Positions 20,501 through 29,985 of a DNA stretch of 64,000 nt are shown here, one piece after another. The DNA is taken from contig NC_065883.2 in the NCBI RefSeq assembly GCF_932274485.2, forward strand, positions 69,421,210 to 69,485,209. The letters are read 5' to 3'. Position 1 is the stretch's first letter. Each line of letters begins with the position of its first letter. A program made the position numbers and the translations under genes. This stretch comes from Patella vulgata. Its lineage: Eukaryota > Mollusca > Gastropoda > Patellidae. The notes below the pieces were generated by a model. The model ran no database searches and was not told the DNA's origin. It saw nothing but the letters and a program-made list of their open reading frames with translations.

Positions 20501-22140
20501 AACATACTAAAATATCTTACTCATTGAGTTTCCACCAGCTTCAGACAGTTCCCTCATGTATTTTTCCATGGTAGGCTTCGAATACTGGAAATGTTTATTT
20601 CCAAAATCCCGCCCATAGGAAACCCAGGCGAGGTTCACACCAGACAGGAAAACCGCCCTCCCATCTTTCTCAAAGTAACAGTTATACGTCCAGTATCAGC
20701 AACTGAAAATGTGAAGAGAAATAACTTGGTCATTTGTGTATTTGGTTATGGAGAGAGAGAGAGAGAGAGATGGGGTTTAACGTCCACTCGACACAAACTA
20801 GGTCATATCTTATTTTAATAATTCGCTTGCGCGTAGGGGTCTTTAGCAGTGGGAGGAAACCGGAGGACCAGTAGAAAACACACGAGGTTGGACAGGCGAC
20901 CCTACTCCTTGTCACGTACAATCGGGGAATCGCCAGTTGACTAAATGACAGACTTCATGATACAGCGCGCACGTGCTAACTACTCGGTCATCCAACCCCC
21001 CATTTGGTTAAGGAACCCACAGTGATGATTTTCTAGTCAAAGCCTTTCCTTATGCGAGGTTCCCACTGTCGTGCGATGCGTTACGACAGGATTGTCCTTA
21101 TTGAGTCCACGATCTGGCACGTGAAGATACGTTCGGATAAGTTTCGATACGATCAACACGCTTGCTACGAATGACCTCAATATATGGTAAAACCTGACAG
21201 AATCACCAAGAGTCGCGTCTCCATTAATAACAATTAGACGACCAGTATCAGCAACTGGACATGTGAGAGAAATATCCAAAATAATAATCCCTTAGAGGCA
21301 ATTACAGGATAGAGGACACTGCCACATCTTCATATTGATGATGATAATAATATTTTACAGGCATAGAGTGACTAGACAGAGTAATACGTTTCGGAGAGTT
21401 TATTATTCAACATAACGTTTATTTGGTAAAGGAACCAACTGTGGCCCGATTAGACGGTCCCGGTCCATCTCCCGGTGTTGCCCCTGACATTTTCTCTTGA
21501 TGATATTCCAGTCTAGTTTCCCCGTTGGCAGCACGTTAAAGTTACAATTTCATATTTTTAAGTTATATTTTTAAAATGTTTTAAAATAAAGCCCTAAAAT
21601 AGATGGTATCTATAAACAGTCCTACCTTGTTAAAGAATAATCCTATTAATCCTATAATTCACTATTGCCAGTTGAGAAATTGGCAAAAATATCATTTTCA
21701 ACTTCAAATTCAAACGTTTGAAGATAGCTACTCCATGGTGGGGGAATAGAAAACACGGGAGATAAGTGTGAGAATGAAACCTATGATCGTATAATAGTGA
21801 GTTGACAACCTATTGAGCAAAAGACATAGAAATAATTATGTTTTGACTTTCTTAGAAAATATGAAATTGTAACTTTAACCATTCCCGGACAATTGCAGTA
21901 TCAAATAACAGTCGGCTACTGCATCGTGCAAAACGAACCGAGTCAATAAGTCTTCTCTTAGCATTTCAATAATATGGTTATTTATAGATGACGGCTAATT
22001 CAGAGTTAGAAAGATATGGTCCTGTTTTTGGACGTCAGCTCACAAAAAGCCTAATCTAAAAGTCTGTAGAGATTTCAGACAAAAATCTTACCAACAATAA
22101 ATTCCACTGTTAGAAGAACTAAACACAAGATTAACCACAT
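14309..22140 (-). CDS. GH5 endo-beta-1,4-mannanase-like gene (multi-exon, integrity uncertain)
   Basis: Predicted secreted enzyme that cleaves beta-mannan chains, as in herbivorous molluscs. Exons found: 22140-22092 (signal peptide MWLILCLVLLTVEFIV), 20702 or 20668 to 20521 (VFLSGVNLAWVSYGRDFGN), 18679-18271 (catalytic acid in GWELMNEPE), 17676-17523 (KSVDPGALITVGTSDSN) and 14548-14309 (nucleophile in KPLVVSEFS, then GAWTWAATDF). Phases agree: exon 1 ends phase 1; ATGA/GTAAGA joins to GA/ATC giving SMRIWLF; CTCAG/GTAACT joins to G/TTT giving LLRFFNW. The order of motifs matches GH5 mannanases from end to end. Two problems remain: the exon expected to carry the HTY/HSY substrate motif between 17523 and 14548 was not found, and exon 2/3 has a frame conflict. 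It is therefore a real gene by descent but may be broken. Introns are full of SINEs and MITEs. Confidence 0.75.
14562..14730 (-). repeat. SINE-B fragment
   Basis: TTTAACGTCTTACTGTTCTG, AATGAAGACGGGTATACGCC; stops where D element copy 1 begins. Confidence 0.8.
14731..15073 (+). repeat. Element D MITE, copy 1
   Basis: Left end CCAATCTGATTAAAATACAG, right end the inverse (CTGTGTTTTAATCAGATTG). Further inverted matches inward (GATC, TATTTCGT). Three copies in the window. Flanks share AACGCGC, a possible short target duplication. Confidence 0.8.
15234..15509 (+). repeat. SINE-A copy, diverged
   Basis: GGGGTTGGGTGGTACAGGGT head, GATTCCCCGGTTGTACGTGA, and a (CT)n tail. Confidence 0.85.
15575..15745 (-). 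repeat. SINE-A fragment
   Basis: TAGGGGTCTTTAGCAGTGGG and AACCCACGAGGTTGGACAGG present; both ends eroded. A SINE-B 3' end (CTTCATTAG...CAGTAGGAGGTTAAACC) follows to about 15815. Confidence 0.8.
16011..16284. repeat. Element I, copy 2
   Basis: Collinear with 10963-11236: TGGTCGAGAGCGAGACATTA, its inverse near 16100, and GGTACGCCAACATCAAAGGA. Confidence 0.75.
16438..16938 (+). repeat. Element C, copy 1 (about 500 bp)
   Basis: Starts TTAAAGGAGCTAAATCGC. It shares TACGCCAGAAGTCTCAATCG, TGACATGACTTGTGGAATAT, a palindrome GGTACACGATTCGTGTACC and GGATGATATTGAGTTA with an inverted copy at 25780-26376. No ORF is recognised. Confidence 0.75.
16939..17098 (-). repeat. SINE-A, 5'-truncated
   Basis: (GA)n, GGGGTTTAACGTCCACTCGA, AGGTTGGACAGGCGATCC. 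Confidence 0.9.
17099..17297 (+). repeat. SINE-B, 5'-truncated
   Basis: AAGGTCCCATGTATACATTA, AAAGATCCCTTCGCAGTTG and a CGTTAAACCCCATTTC(ATTTC)n tail. Confidence 0.9.
17523..17676 (-). CDS. Mannanase-like gene, internal exon
   Basis: Acceptor TTTTTTCTGTTTAG before 17676; donor GCG/GTAAGT after 17523. Encodes FFNWMADGIKSVDPGALITV and GNRNHYKDECLIKAGG, matching the 'DP.ALVTVGS...FGKRNYY.D.CL..AGG' stretch of mollusc mannanases. Confidence 0.85.
17828..18110 (+). repeat. SINE-A copy
   Basis: ATTGGATGGCCGAATGGTTA head, GTTACGATTCC, GACCCCTACGCATAAGCGGA; the tail is C-rich then (CT)n. Confidence 0.9.
18271..18679 (-). CDS. Mannanase-like gene, exon with the catalytic acid
   Basis: Acceptor TTTTATTGTAG before 18679, donor CTCAG/GTAACT after 18271; 409 bp. 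Reads RIWLFVSGQSVPEF, FIDNALIPLVKVVKEDPAIG and GWELMNEPE, where the E of NEP is the GH5 acid/base. A Cys (EPCFDPQS) conserved in mollusc enzymes follows. Confidence 0.9.
18743..18975. repeat. Tandem-like repeat starting GGGCCCTGTTTCACAAA
   Basis: About 2.7 diverged copies of an 85-bp unit, each with TTTCACAAAA then TTTTAAG or TTTTAGG. The GGGCCCTGTTTCAC start resembles MITE termini seen in many animals, but no inverted right end is visible. Confidence 0.55.
19300..19352 (+). repeat. SINE-B 3' end fragment
   Basis: AAACAGTAGGACGTTTAACC then (ATTTC)n. Confidence 0.8.
19485..19715 (+). repeat. Old SINE-B copy
   Basis: AAAGTTCAACGAGATTTT, GCGCGGTTTTCCCCTT, ACCGATGTCTCGTGTATGCC; strongly diverged. 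Confidence 0.6.
20020..20370 (+). repeat. SINE-B copy with head
   Basis: GGGAGCCGCTGTGGCTCAGT, TCGCTGGCTCCCTAGCCAGG and a GACGTTAAACCCCATTTTAT tail. Confidence 0.85.
20521..20702 (-). CDS. Mannanase-like gene, exon GVNLAWVSYG (frame conflict at its start)
   Basis: Donor ATGA/GTAAGA after 20521 is clear. Acceptor CACATTTTCAG before 20702 gives TTGCTGATACTGGACGT. Read in the phase set by exon 1 this is VADTGRITVT, but the conserved block FEKDGRAVFLSGVNLAWVSY is one base out of that frame. Either about one base is missing near 20673 or the internal acceptor ACTTTGAG (exon from 20668) is used. Confidence 0.7.
20750..21005 (-). repeat. SINE-A copy
   Basis: (GA)n, GGGGTTTAACGTCCACTCGA through CGGTCATCCAACCCCCC at the head end; short internal deletion. 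Confidence 0.9.
21192..21254 (-). pseudogene. Second copy of the mannanase exon-2 head
   Basis: The acceptor CATGTCCAG before 21254 is followed by TTGCTGATACTGGTCGTCTA, nearly the same as at 20702, and the flanking intron side is also similar (GTATCAGCAACTG, ATGTGAGAGAAATA). It reads VADTGRLIVINGDATLG in exon 1's phase, but no downstream block of the enzyme follows. It is either a real short exon or the decayed half of a local duplication. Confidence 0.5.
22092..22140 (-). CDS. Mannanase-like gene, exon 1 (signal peptide)
   Basis: ATG at 22140, donor G/GTAAGA after 22092. Encodes MWLILCLVLLTVEFIV and one leftover base, which joins to TT of the next exon to give V. Confidence 0.75.
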
Positions 22141-22245
22141 TTCCTTCTAGATAAACTGTCAGAAGTTCAGCCACGTGTACCTATTTATGATGGATCACCA
22201 ATTAGTCTGATTCCATTCGTGGAAATAAAACAAAAGTTGACTTAC

Positions 22246-22307
22246 CTCAACGTGTACTGACAGTTTCTATATTCTTATCTCGACCCTTGTCATGGTCTAT
22301 CTTATCT
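22246..22307 (-). promoter_or_regulatory. Candidate 5' UTR exon and GATA sites of the mannanase-like gene
   Basis: On the minus strand CAGTACACGTTGAG/GTAAGT looks like a 5' UTR donor (after 22246), with a matching acceptor TTCTGACAG before 22155. Just upstream are two AGATAAG motifs (22280-22274 and 22307-22301). GATA factors commonly drive gut genes; the link here is inferred. Confidence 0.35.
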
Positions 22308-22390
22308 TAAGGTGAGTTAATATTCATATATCTGGGGCGAAAACTACCAGGGGGCTGATGGGTTGAGTGCTCTAAGGCGTACGTTTAAAA

Positions 22391-22479
22391 TGAGAGAGAG
22401 GGAGAGAGAGAGAGCGAGAGAGAGACTAGGTCATTTCGGGACTAAAATATGGTTTAATTTTATTTCAATAATTCGCTTG
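22391..22479 (-). repeat. SINE-A 3' fragment
   Basis: (GA)n, ACTAGGTCATTTCGGGACTA, ATTTCAATAATTCGCTTG. Confidence 0.9.
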
Positions 22480-22487
22480 GGGAAACG

Positions 22488-22818
22488 GGAGCCACGGTGG
22501 CGTAGTGGGTTAGACGATGGCTCGGCCGAGAAAGTTCATCGGGTTTTCCTGCGTGGTTTCCCCTTGGCAGTGGTCTGGCAAGAACAGCTGTCTGGTCGTT
22601 CGGATGGGACGAAAAACCGAGGACCCGTGTATACAATGGCGTGTACGTAAAAGATCCCTCGGCAGTTGGAATTCGATAAGGGTAGATCGTAGGCCGTAGT
22701 GCCGCTGCCCGGGCAAAATTCCCCTCATAGCACACTATATGGCGTAAGCGCGTCTTCATTAGTACATAGTGGGGGCAGGACAGTAGAACGTTTAACCCCA
22801 TTTCATTTCATTTCATTT
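22488..22818 (+). repeat. SINE-B copy
   Basis: GAGCCACGGTGGCGTAGTGG head, GGATGGGACGAAAAACCGAG, and an (ATTTC)n tail. It abuts a SINE-A fragment. Confidence 0.92.
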
Positions 22819-23329
22819 CCTTGGGGAAACTTGTGGAGTGCAAACACCGACAAAATTCCAAGAACCCTCGCCCCACCCCACCCACCCTTTTCAACCAGTC
22901 GTTAAAGGTGGTTATGCTAGCTAGGTAATCTGGTATTTTCTTTAATCAGGTTCCAATACACTAGTTGCCAGTTTAGTATTCAAGACAACATGGGAACGAA
23001 CGGCCTTAAAAATTGCAGTTATCTCCCTTTATCTGTAATTAGTTATAGTAGTATTCTATTGTCTATTGATCGTCATGACATATTCCTGTAATAAGTTCAG
23101 TGGAGTGCCGAATCGGAGTGATTTTTGGGACCAACTCTTTGATAGCATGCCTCTTAAGACTCAAGCATAGTGCTTAGTACTCAGAAATGCTAGAAATTAA
23201 ATGGGGAAGATTGCACACCAAAGTTAACGGCGATAATTTCAAATTGCAAACAACTTCATTTCACGCCGTGATTGTATGTCCCCCTTGAAATAGATGCCCC
23301 CACCCACTACCCCACTTCCAGGAATCTTC

Positions 23330-23500
23330 CACTGAGTAATTTCGGGACTAACATGGTATAATTTTATTTCAATAATTCACGTGCGCGTAAGTCTTAGCAG
23401 TGGGAGGAAACCGTCCATGATGGTTAGTCGACCCTACTCCTTGTCACATAAAAGTGTTGGATCGACACCACAACACTTGACTCAATGACAATGACTCAGT
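23330..23500 (-). repeat. SINE-A, eroded
   Basis: TAATTTCGGGACTAACATGG, CGACCCTACTCCTTGTCAC. Confidence 0.8.
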
Positions 23501-23728
23501 GACAAGGACAGTGTCTAGTCGTTCGGGGGGAAAGAAAACCCGATGCCTCTTGTACACATGGGCGTGCACGTAAAAAACCCATTGACATTTGTAATTCTTA
23601 ATAAAAGAAGGCCGTAGCGCCGTTGTTCGGGAAAAATTTCACTCATAGCACACTGTATGGCATATGCCCGTCTTCATTAGCCCAGTAGGCGCAGAAACGC
23701 AGGACGTTAAACTCCATTTCATTTGAGA
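23500..23728 (+). repeat. SINE-B, 5'-truncated
   Basis: GACAAGGACAGTGTCTAGTC to GACGTTAAACTCCATTTCAT. Confidence 0.85.
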
Positions 23729-23845
23729 GGGAGGCTAAACCATTTAATCTGTATCCGTTATATAGGCTAAACTATTTTATTTGTATTAGAGTGGCCAAAG
23801 TTTTTGATTTACATTGGTTATATATGAGCACGGATACGAGAGAGA

Positions 23846-23895
23846 GAGCAGGCGACCCCACTCCTTGTCACGTACAACCGGGGAATCCCGGATAA
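23846..23895 (-). repeat. SINE-A fragment
   Basis: GCAGGCGACCCCACTCCTTG and CGTACAACCGGGGAATC. Confidence 0.75.
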
Positions 23896-23934
23896 ATAAA
23901 ACAACACACATTACAGAAAGAAAATAGTATAATA

Positions 23935-24545
23935 TAAAAAGTGCAATTTTATATTTATGTAGATTATTTATGTAATTCTTCCCGGATTTTATATTTATGT
24001 AGATTATATTGAAAGTAATAGATTATATTGAAAGTAATTCTTCCCGTATTTTATATTTATGTAGATTATATTGAAAGTAATATATTATATTGAAAGTAAT
24101 TCTTCCCGTATTTTATATTTATGTAGATTATATTGAAAGTAATTCTTCCCGTATTTTATATTTATGTAGATTATATTCTTCCCGTAATTTATATGTATGT
24201 AGATTATATTAAAAGTAATTCTTCCCGTATTTTATATGTATGTAGATTATATTGAAAGTAATTCTTCCCCTATTTTATATTCTTCCCGTATTTTATATTT
24301 ATGTAGATTATATTGAAAGTAATTCTTCCCGTATTTTATATTTATGTAGATTATATTCTTCCCGTATTTTATATGTATGTAGATTATATTAAAAGTAATT
24401 CTTCCCGTATTTTATATGTATGTAGATTATATTAAAAGTAATTCTTCCCGTATTTTATATTTATGTAGATTATATTAAAAGTAATTCTTCCCGTATTTTA
24501 TATTTATGTAGATTATATTAAAAGTAATTCTTCCCGTATTTTCAT
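23935..24545. repeat. 43-bp minisatellite, about 14 copies
   Basis: The unit contains ATTCTTCCCGTATTTTATAT and TTATGTAGATTATATTGAAA. Some copies are shortened to the first half; GAAAG and AAAAG variants alternate. Confidence 0.92.
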
Positions 24546-24749
24546 ACCTTATTTGATATATGTATATACATGATTCTTAACATCATTTTCATTTTTTTTC
24601 ATTACATTATCAGTTTGTGCAACATAAATTCCACTTTAATAATGGAGATATTGATCTCATAAATATTTATAGTGAGACAGAGTTTCAATTTCTGACCCCA
24701 TAAAAAACACCTTTCTTTCTTTGGTAATACACTCCAAGCTCATTTATGA

Positions 24750-25095
24750 ACAGGGAGCCACGGTGGCTATCGAGTTCGCGCATTCGATCCATGCCTTGGC
24801 CTAGAAAGTTCACCGGGATTTTCGAACGTGGTTTCCTCTTGTCAGTGGTGCAGGACGCAGGGCCTGACAAGGACAGTTGTCTAGTCGTTCAGATGGGCCC
24901 GAAAACCGAGGTCCCGTGTACACATTGGCGTGCACGTAAATGATCCTTTGGCAGTTGGATTCGATATAAGAGTTGGTCATAGTGCCGCTGCCTGGGCAAA
25001 ATGTCCCTCATAGCACACTGTATGAGGTATGCCCGTCTTCATTAACCCAGTTTGGAGCAGAACAGTAGGACGTTAAATGCCATTTCATTTCATTT
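24750..25095 (+). repeat. SINE-B copy
   Basis: GGGAGCCACGGTGGCTATCG, GTTCGCGCATTCGATCC, tail CGTTAAATGCCATTTCATTT. Confidence 0.9.
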
Positions 25096-25272
25096 ATAAA
25101 CAATCCAAACAAAAAAGGACTCAGGATGTACCCTTGTTTGACCCAAGATTAGTATGGGAACTCTCCCGTTACATGACCATTGCCTCAGAAATTACTTTTG
25201 ACATTACTGTAAATACTTTGCAGCATTGTATTCATAGGTCCACATATAACCTACATATAGAGACCTCCTTTA

Positions 25273-25773
25273 AGTCCGGCCCACACCGCCACGACTTGCC
25301 CAGACTCTACCCAACGCAACGTCCTGTCTCAGATAATCAGTGCAGTGTGGACAGTCCTACGACCACGATTAAATCGATTTCCGTCGCGTCGTGGCCCGTC
25401 GGCCCGACTGAGCATGTTCAGTCGTAGTCGGATGCAGTTGGATGCAGTCGTAACCCATCGTGTTTGTGTGGACACTCACATGACACGATCAATTGTCTTA
25501 CTGTTGTTTAGCCAATCAGATAGTAGCATTTAGTCATGTGACTGTGCAGGCCATGTGCTCCTTGTTTTCCCCGGGAAAATTCAAGATGACAGATTTTTGG
25601 ACAGAAGAGAGGGAAGTGGCGTAACTCACGACGCATAATCTGTGAGAGTCGGGTCTGTGTGGACTGGTACCGTCGTAGGCAAGTGAAGTAAAGACGCGAC
25701 CCGCTTTTTTTACAACTACCCAAGACGCTGAGTCCTGTCGGGTTGTGTGTAGTCGTAGCGGTATGGGCCGGGC
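25273..25773. mobile_element. Non-autonomous DNA element with GC-rich inverted ends
   Basis: Left AGTCCGGCCCACACCGCCAC, right inverted GCCCGGCCCATACCGCTAC, both followed by GACT. Flanked on each side by TTTA. The 501-bp interior is much more GC-rich than its surroundings and has no recognised transposase. A PIF/Harbinger-type MITE is possible but not shown. Confidence 0.65.
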
Positions 25774-25779
25774 TTTACA

Positions 25780-26376
25780 GTCTTTTTTTTTTTATCAAAA
25801 GCATTGCCAATAGCTGAATATCCTTTTCTGATCCAGGCTTGTTTCTCCACGATTATCAGGATCATATCTAACTGAATATCATCCAAAGTCTTTGTCAATT
25901 TAAATCAACATTGATGTTATCTTACCAGGAAAAGATGGGCTTTTCATATCCAATATTTAAGACAAAATAAACATTTTACCATTGGTACACGAATCGCGTA
26001 CAATAATGCGTTTCAGCACCATTTGTAATAAGGGACTCAAAGAACGAGGCTAGACATATTCCACAAGTCATGTCAAACGGTGACCCTATATTCTTACCTG
26101 GAGAGCATGAATACTATCGGTGTAGACTGGAATAACCATACGCTAGAGATTGTCATTCGATTGAGACTTCTGGCGTATTTCTCCGAACATAACTGATTTG
26201 AAATGAGAGATAAAACGGAAACGAATGAATCTAAATCAGTTTATATACATTCATATTACATTATTATATGCGTTGCTAGCCATTTGTGTCAATTTCTAGG
26301 AAATGAAATGACATGAAATGGGGTTTAACGTCCTACCCCGAACTGGGCTAGTCCCAAATTATTAGCTCCTTTAAAG
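25780..26376 (-). repeat. Element C, copy 2 (inverted)
   Basis: Ends TTAGCTCCTTTAA and shares GGTACACGA, TTGAGACTTCTGGCGTATTT and TGTCAAACGGTGA with the copy at 16438. A SINE-B 3' fragment (26300-26350) is inserted near one end, with CTAG on both sides. Confidence 0.75.
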
Positions 26377-26459
26377 ATACATTATGGGAGATTAGATAAA
26401 GAGCTGGCAGTTCTCACTATAATAGTTAAAAACTAGATAGTATAAAGAGAGGGAATTTC
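26373..26459 (-). repeat. MITE-1 fragment
   Basis: TTTAAAGATACATTATGGGA, GATAAAGAGCTGGCAGTTCT; cut off by the SINE-B to the right. Confidence 0.75.
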
Positions 26460-26818
26460 TACTTTAACGTCCTACTGTTTTGCACCGACTAGGATAATGA
26501 AGACAGGCATACATCATACAGTGTGCTATGAGGGAAATTTTGCCCGGGCAGCGGCACTATCGCCTACTCTTATATCGAATTCCAACTGCCAAGGGATCTT
26601 TAACATGAACGCCAATGTATACACGGGACCTCAGTTTTTCGTCCCATCTGAACGACTAGACAGCTGACCTTGTCAGGCCCTCCGTCCTGTACAACTGACA
26701 CGGGGAAACCACGTCGGAAAGTCCCGATGAACTTTCTAGGCCAATGCAGGGATCGAAAACGCGAACTCCAGGCTAGCCACCCAGCGTCTTACCCACTTAG
26801 CCACCGTAGCTTCGATGG
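26459..26818 (-). repeat. SINE-B, near full length
   Basis: TTTAACGTCCTACTGTTTTG to TTACCCACTTAGCCACCGTA, including the head. A second SINE-B scrap runs on to about 26890. Confidence 0.9.
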
Positions 26819-26989
26819 CCGTCCCACCCGATCGACTAGACCCTGTTTCTTGTCAAGCCCCCCCCTCCCCTCCTGCACCACTGTCATTAAGAAGGATCAG
26901 TATAACGCCTCGTGTGTTTCCTTTTATAATACTAATATTCTACTAGAATATTATTATTCTGTAGTCAGCCTAGACGAGTTATTCTGACA

Positions 26990-27900
26990 TGTAGCTGAAG
27001 GCATGGCTGTTTATATAAACTTTATATTAAATGGCCTGATTTTACCCCACGCAATCCCCCGAGGCCAGTTGGCATAAACTTAGCAATCTAGTTTGTATGT
27101 TGGAGGATCGCGATGCCAATCTACGGTGTATATTATATTAGCTTCCAGAGATCATACCTGATTGGCCCTCATCGATTTTTGATGAGAATCGTACTCGAAC
27201 TTAATACATTGCCGTTGACTAAAACTAGTAGTTTGCAAATGGCGCGGGGTAATCTCATTTACAGCCCTGATTGATAATATTGCAGTTACATTAGCAAGCT
27301 TTCCTTCCATCAACAACACTATTGACGCCATGACAGTAATAGCGAAGCCTCACTGTTGACCCCCTCCATTTCTTTTCATTCATCGATTGAGGTCAAACAA
27401 ACATTTGTGACGTCACCTCAAAATTGAACACGTCATTGATTTATGTTTACTTTGCTGTCCTTTCTAACACTGTCATAATAAATCTTGGTTATTTTTGAAA
27501 CGGTTTCCTTGATTTATGACGGAGGTTTGAAATAGATAAATCGACAAATAAAATTATTTATCTCGGGATGTTTACACTATAATAATGAATACGTTTGATT
27601 ACTGAACCAAAATCAGTCAAAAAAAGAAGAAAAAAATTGATATATTTTATTGCCAGGCGTTCGGATCGATGTCGACTGTTTGTGTTCACGAGTTGTTAAT
27701 AATCTTTGACTTTAAGTTATGTTTTTGGGGTCACGCTGCTGCATTTGTTTTGAAAGTTCAGTGGCCGTTAAATTTCTGTCAGCAACCTATTGCATAAATT
27801 CAATATTCCCACAAGAATATAAAAAACCTAGCCATGGTAAATATAATAAGTGACGTGTTATACGTATATTTTTGCTGGAACACCGGATATCTCTTCTGTA
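26990..27900. other. Intergenic stretch, no gene seen
   Basis: Unique-looking AT-rich sequence. I find no ORF with protein-like composition and no repeat shared with the rest of the window. Confidence 0.5.
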
Positions 27901-27904
27901 TAAA

Positions 27905-28275
27905 GGAAATGAAATGCGGTTTTACGTCCTATACTTTTCTGCTTCATCCGGGCCAATACAGATCGGGCATATGCTATGCATTGTGCTAAGGGGGGGGGGG
28001 GGAGAAATGGGGTTTAACGTCCACTCGACACAACTAGGTCATTTCGGGACTAACATATGGTTTAATTTTTTTCAATAATTCGCTTGCGCATAAGGGTCTT
28101 TAGCAGTGGGAGGAAACCGAAGGACCCGGAGAAAACCCAAGAGGTTGAACAGGCGAGTGCTAGGAGGGACATATTGCACGGACAGTGGTGCTACGACTTT
28201 ACTTGGTATTGTAAAATGTTCTTTTACGTGCACGCTAATGTGTTCCGTGCCCATCCTAACGATTAGACGCTGTTT
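27905..28275 (-). repeat. SINE-B copy split by SINE-A
   Basis: SINE-B runs 27905-27978 (CGTCCTATACTTTTCTGC, CATTGTGCTAAG) and resumes about 28157 (GTGCTAGGAGGGACATATTG), with the target GTGCTAAG/GTGCTAGG on both sides. Confidence 0.8.
27979..28156 (-). repeat. SINE-A, 5'-truncated, nested in SINE-B
   Basis: GAAATGGGGTTTAACGTCCA to GAGGTTGAACAGGCGA, preceded by a run of 13 G. Confidence 0.88.
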
Positions 28276-28282
28276 CTTGTCC

Positions 28283-28542
28283 TACACAAGGGTTTGCCGA
28301 ATGGTATGCGCGTGCGCGTTGTATCATAAGGTCTGTCATTGAGTCAACTGGCGTGGTTGGATTCCCCGGTTGCACGTGACAAATAGTTGGGTCGCCTGTT
28401 CAATCTCGAGGGTTTTCTCCGGTTTCCTCCCATGGCTAAAGGCAAGCGAATTATTGAAATAAAATTTAAAAAAATATGTCAGTCCCGAAATGACCTAGAG
28501 TGTGTCAAGTGGACGTTAAATTCCCCCCCCCCCTCTCTCTCT
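28283..28542 (+). repeat. SINE-A copy
   Basis: TTGCCGAATGGTATGCGCGT, GATTCCCCGGTTGCACGTGA, C-rich then (CT)n tail. Confidence 0.88.
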
Positions 28543-28609
28543 ATCGGCCCCACGAATCTCCGGGACAACCAATCTCTAAATATGTAACTCCCCACCCACC
28601 CCCATCAGG

Positions 28610-28802
28610 GTGGGGTCTAGCCGTCAGTGTGGAGGCAAGATGAACTAATACCCTGTGTACACGTTGGCGTGCTCATAAAAAAAAACCCTTAGCGAAAGTC
28701 CGATGTTCGAGTAACATATCCCCTCATACTATAGCACAATACACAGCGAATGTCCATCTTATTTTCCCGGTGGGCGCAGAAAACCTGGACGTTAAACCCC
28801 AT
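28610..28802 (+). repeat. SINE-B, old 3' part
   Basis: CCCTGTGTACACGTTGGCGT, CTGGACGTTAAACCCCAT. Confidence 0.75.
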
Positions 28803-29320
28803 CATATTTATATCACAAATATATTACCAAGCAACGACTTGAAAGATATAATATTTATTTTTGAAAATCAATTTTCAATGAAATTAAAGAATCTGTAGTA
28901 AACAAAGTTATAAATACAAGTGAAATTTACGAGAGTAAAAGCGATCATTGAGATTAGAAAATGACATCAAAGTGGTGGTTTATCGTCGTTAATCTAATAT
29001 AGTAGGTAAAGCATGGCTTAACACGGGTAGTCGGGATATTGATAAACAATTATCGACTGACTCGGTGACCATTTTAACTGATAATAACGGATAATGATAA
29101 GTGAGATCCGTCAGGATGATGAATCTGTATCGTTATATGGAAGCCTTTTCCTCTCTTCCTCTCTACCGTCATATCTCATACCAGCATCATGATTAATATA
29201 GTAATTACCTCACAGTAACCCATGGTTCTCCACGAGAAACCGGTGCCGAGACAGTCAGGACAAATTATATCATTCTTTTCTAAAAACTGTTATATTTCTT
29301 CCTCTCTCACTTTCTGAAAT
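28803..29320. other. Intergenic stretch, no gene seen
   Basis: AT-rich; nothing recognised. Confidence 0.5.
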
Positions 29321-29321
29321 T

Positions 29322-29420
29322 ATGAAATGAAATGGACTTGAACGTTCTACCTTTCAGCAATGATCTGGCTAATGAAGACGGGTATACGTCATGCAGTGTG
29401 TTTTTATAGTGCAGCGCGGT
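29322..29420 (-). repeat. SINE-B 3' fragment
   Basis: GAAATGAAATGGACTTGAAC, GGCTAATGAAGACGGGTATA. Confidence 0.8.
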
Positions 29421-29436
29421 CTTTATACGAATCTCG

Positions 29437-29720
29437 AGGATGGCCGAATGGTTAGAACGTGCGCGTGCTGTATCATAAGGCCTGTCATCGAGTCAACTGG
29501 CGTGGTTTCGAATCCCCGGTTGTACATGAAAAGGAGTAGGGTTGCCTGTCCCACCTCGTGGGTTTTCTCCGGGTCCTCCGGTTTCCTCCCACTGCTAAAG
29601 ACCCCTACGCGCAAGCGAATTATTGAAATAAAATTAAACCATATATTTGTCCCGAAATGACCGAGCCTGTGTTGAGTGGACGTTAAATCCCATTTCTCCC
29701 TCTCTCTCTCTCTCGCTCTC
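29437..29720 (+). repeat. SINE-A, near full length
   Basis: CGAGGATGGCCGAATGGTTA to (CT)n. All blocks are present. Confidence 0.93.
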
Positions 29721-29721
29721 T

Positions 29722-29985
29722 GTATTACAAGGATGTAATAGCGATGTAGTATTTACTATAATTACTGTTTATTTCTAAGCAACGTTTTTTTTTAACCAGG
29801 AGTCTCTTTATCAAGCAATGGTAGAATATCGTAGAGGATATTGTAACTGGACTCCATAGAATTATGTCCTGGATATTTCCTGGATGTGTTGATGATGACA
29901 AACCTTTATTTAATACTAGTGACGTCACCAGTTGTTCGGACTAACCTTATGCGGACCACGTGGTGTCATTTATCACAAGGTCATT
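29722..29985 (+). repeat. Element F, copy 1
   Basis: GATGTAATAGCGATGTAGTA, AGAATTATGTCCTGGATATT and GACGTCACCAGTTGTTCGGA are shared, inverted, with 33088-33352. No coding signal. Confidence 0.8.

Noticed and set aside
25077-25427. 116-codon ORF
   Set aside because: It spans a SINE-B tail, unique sequence and the end of a GC-rich DNA element, so it cannot be one gene.
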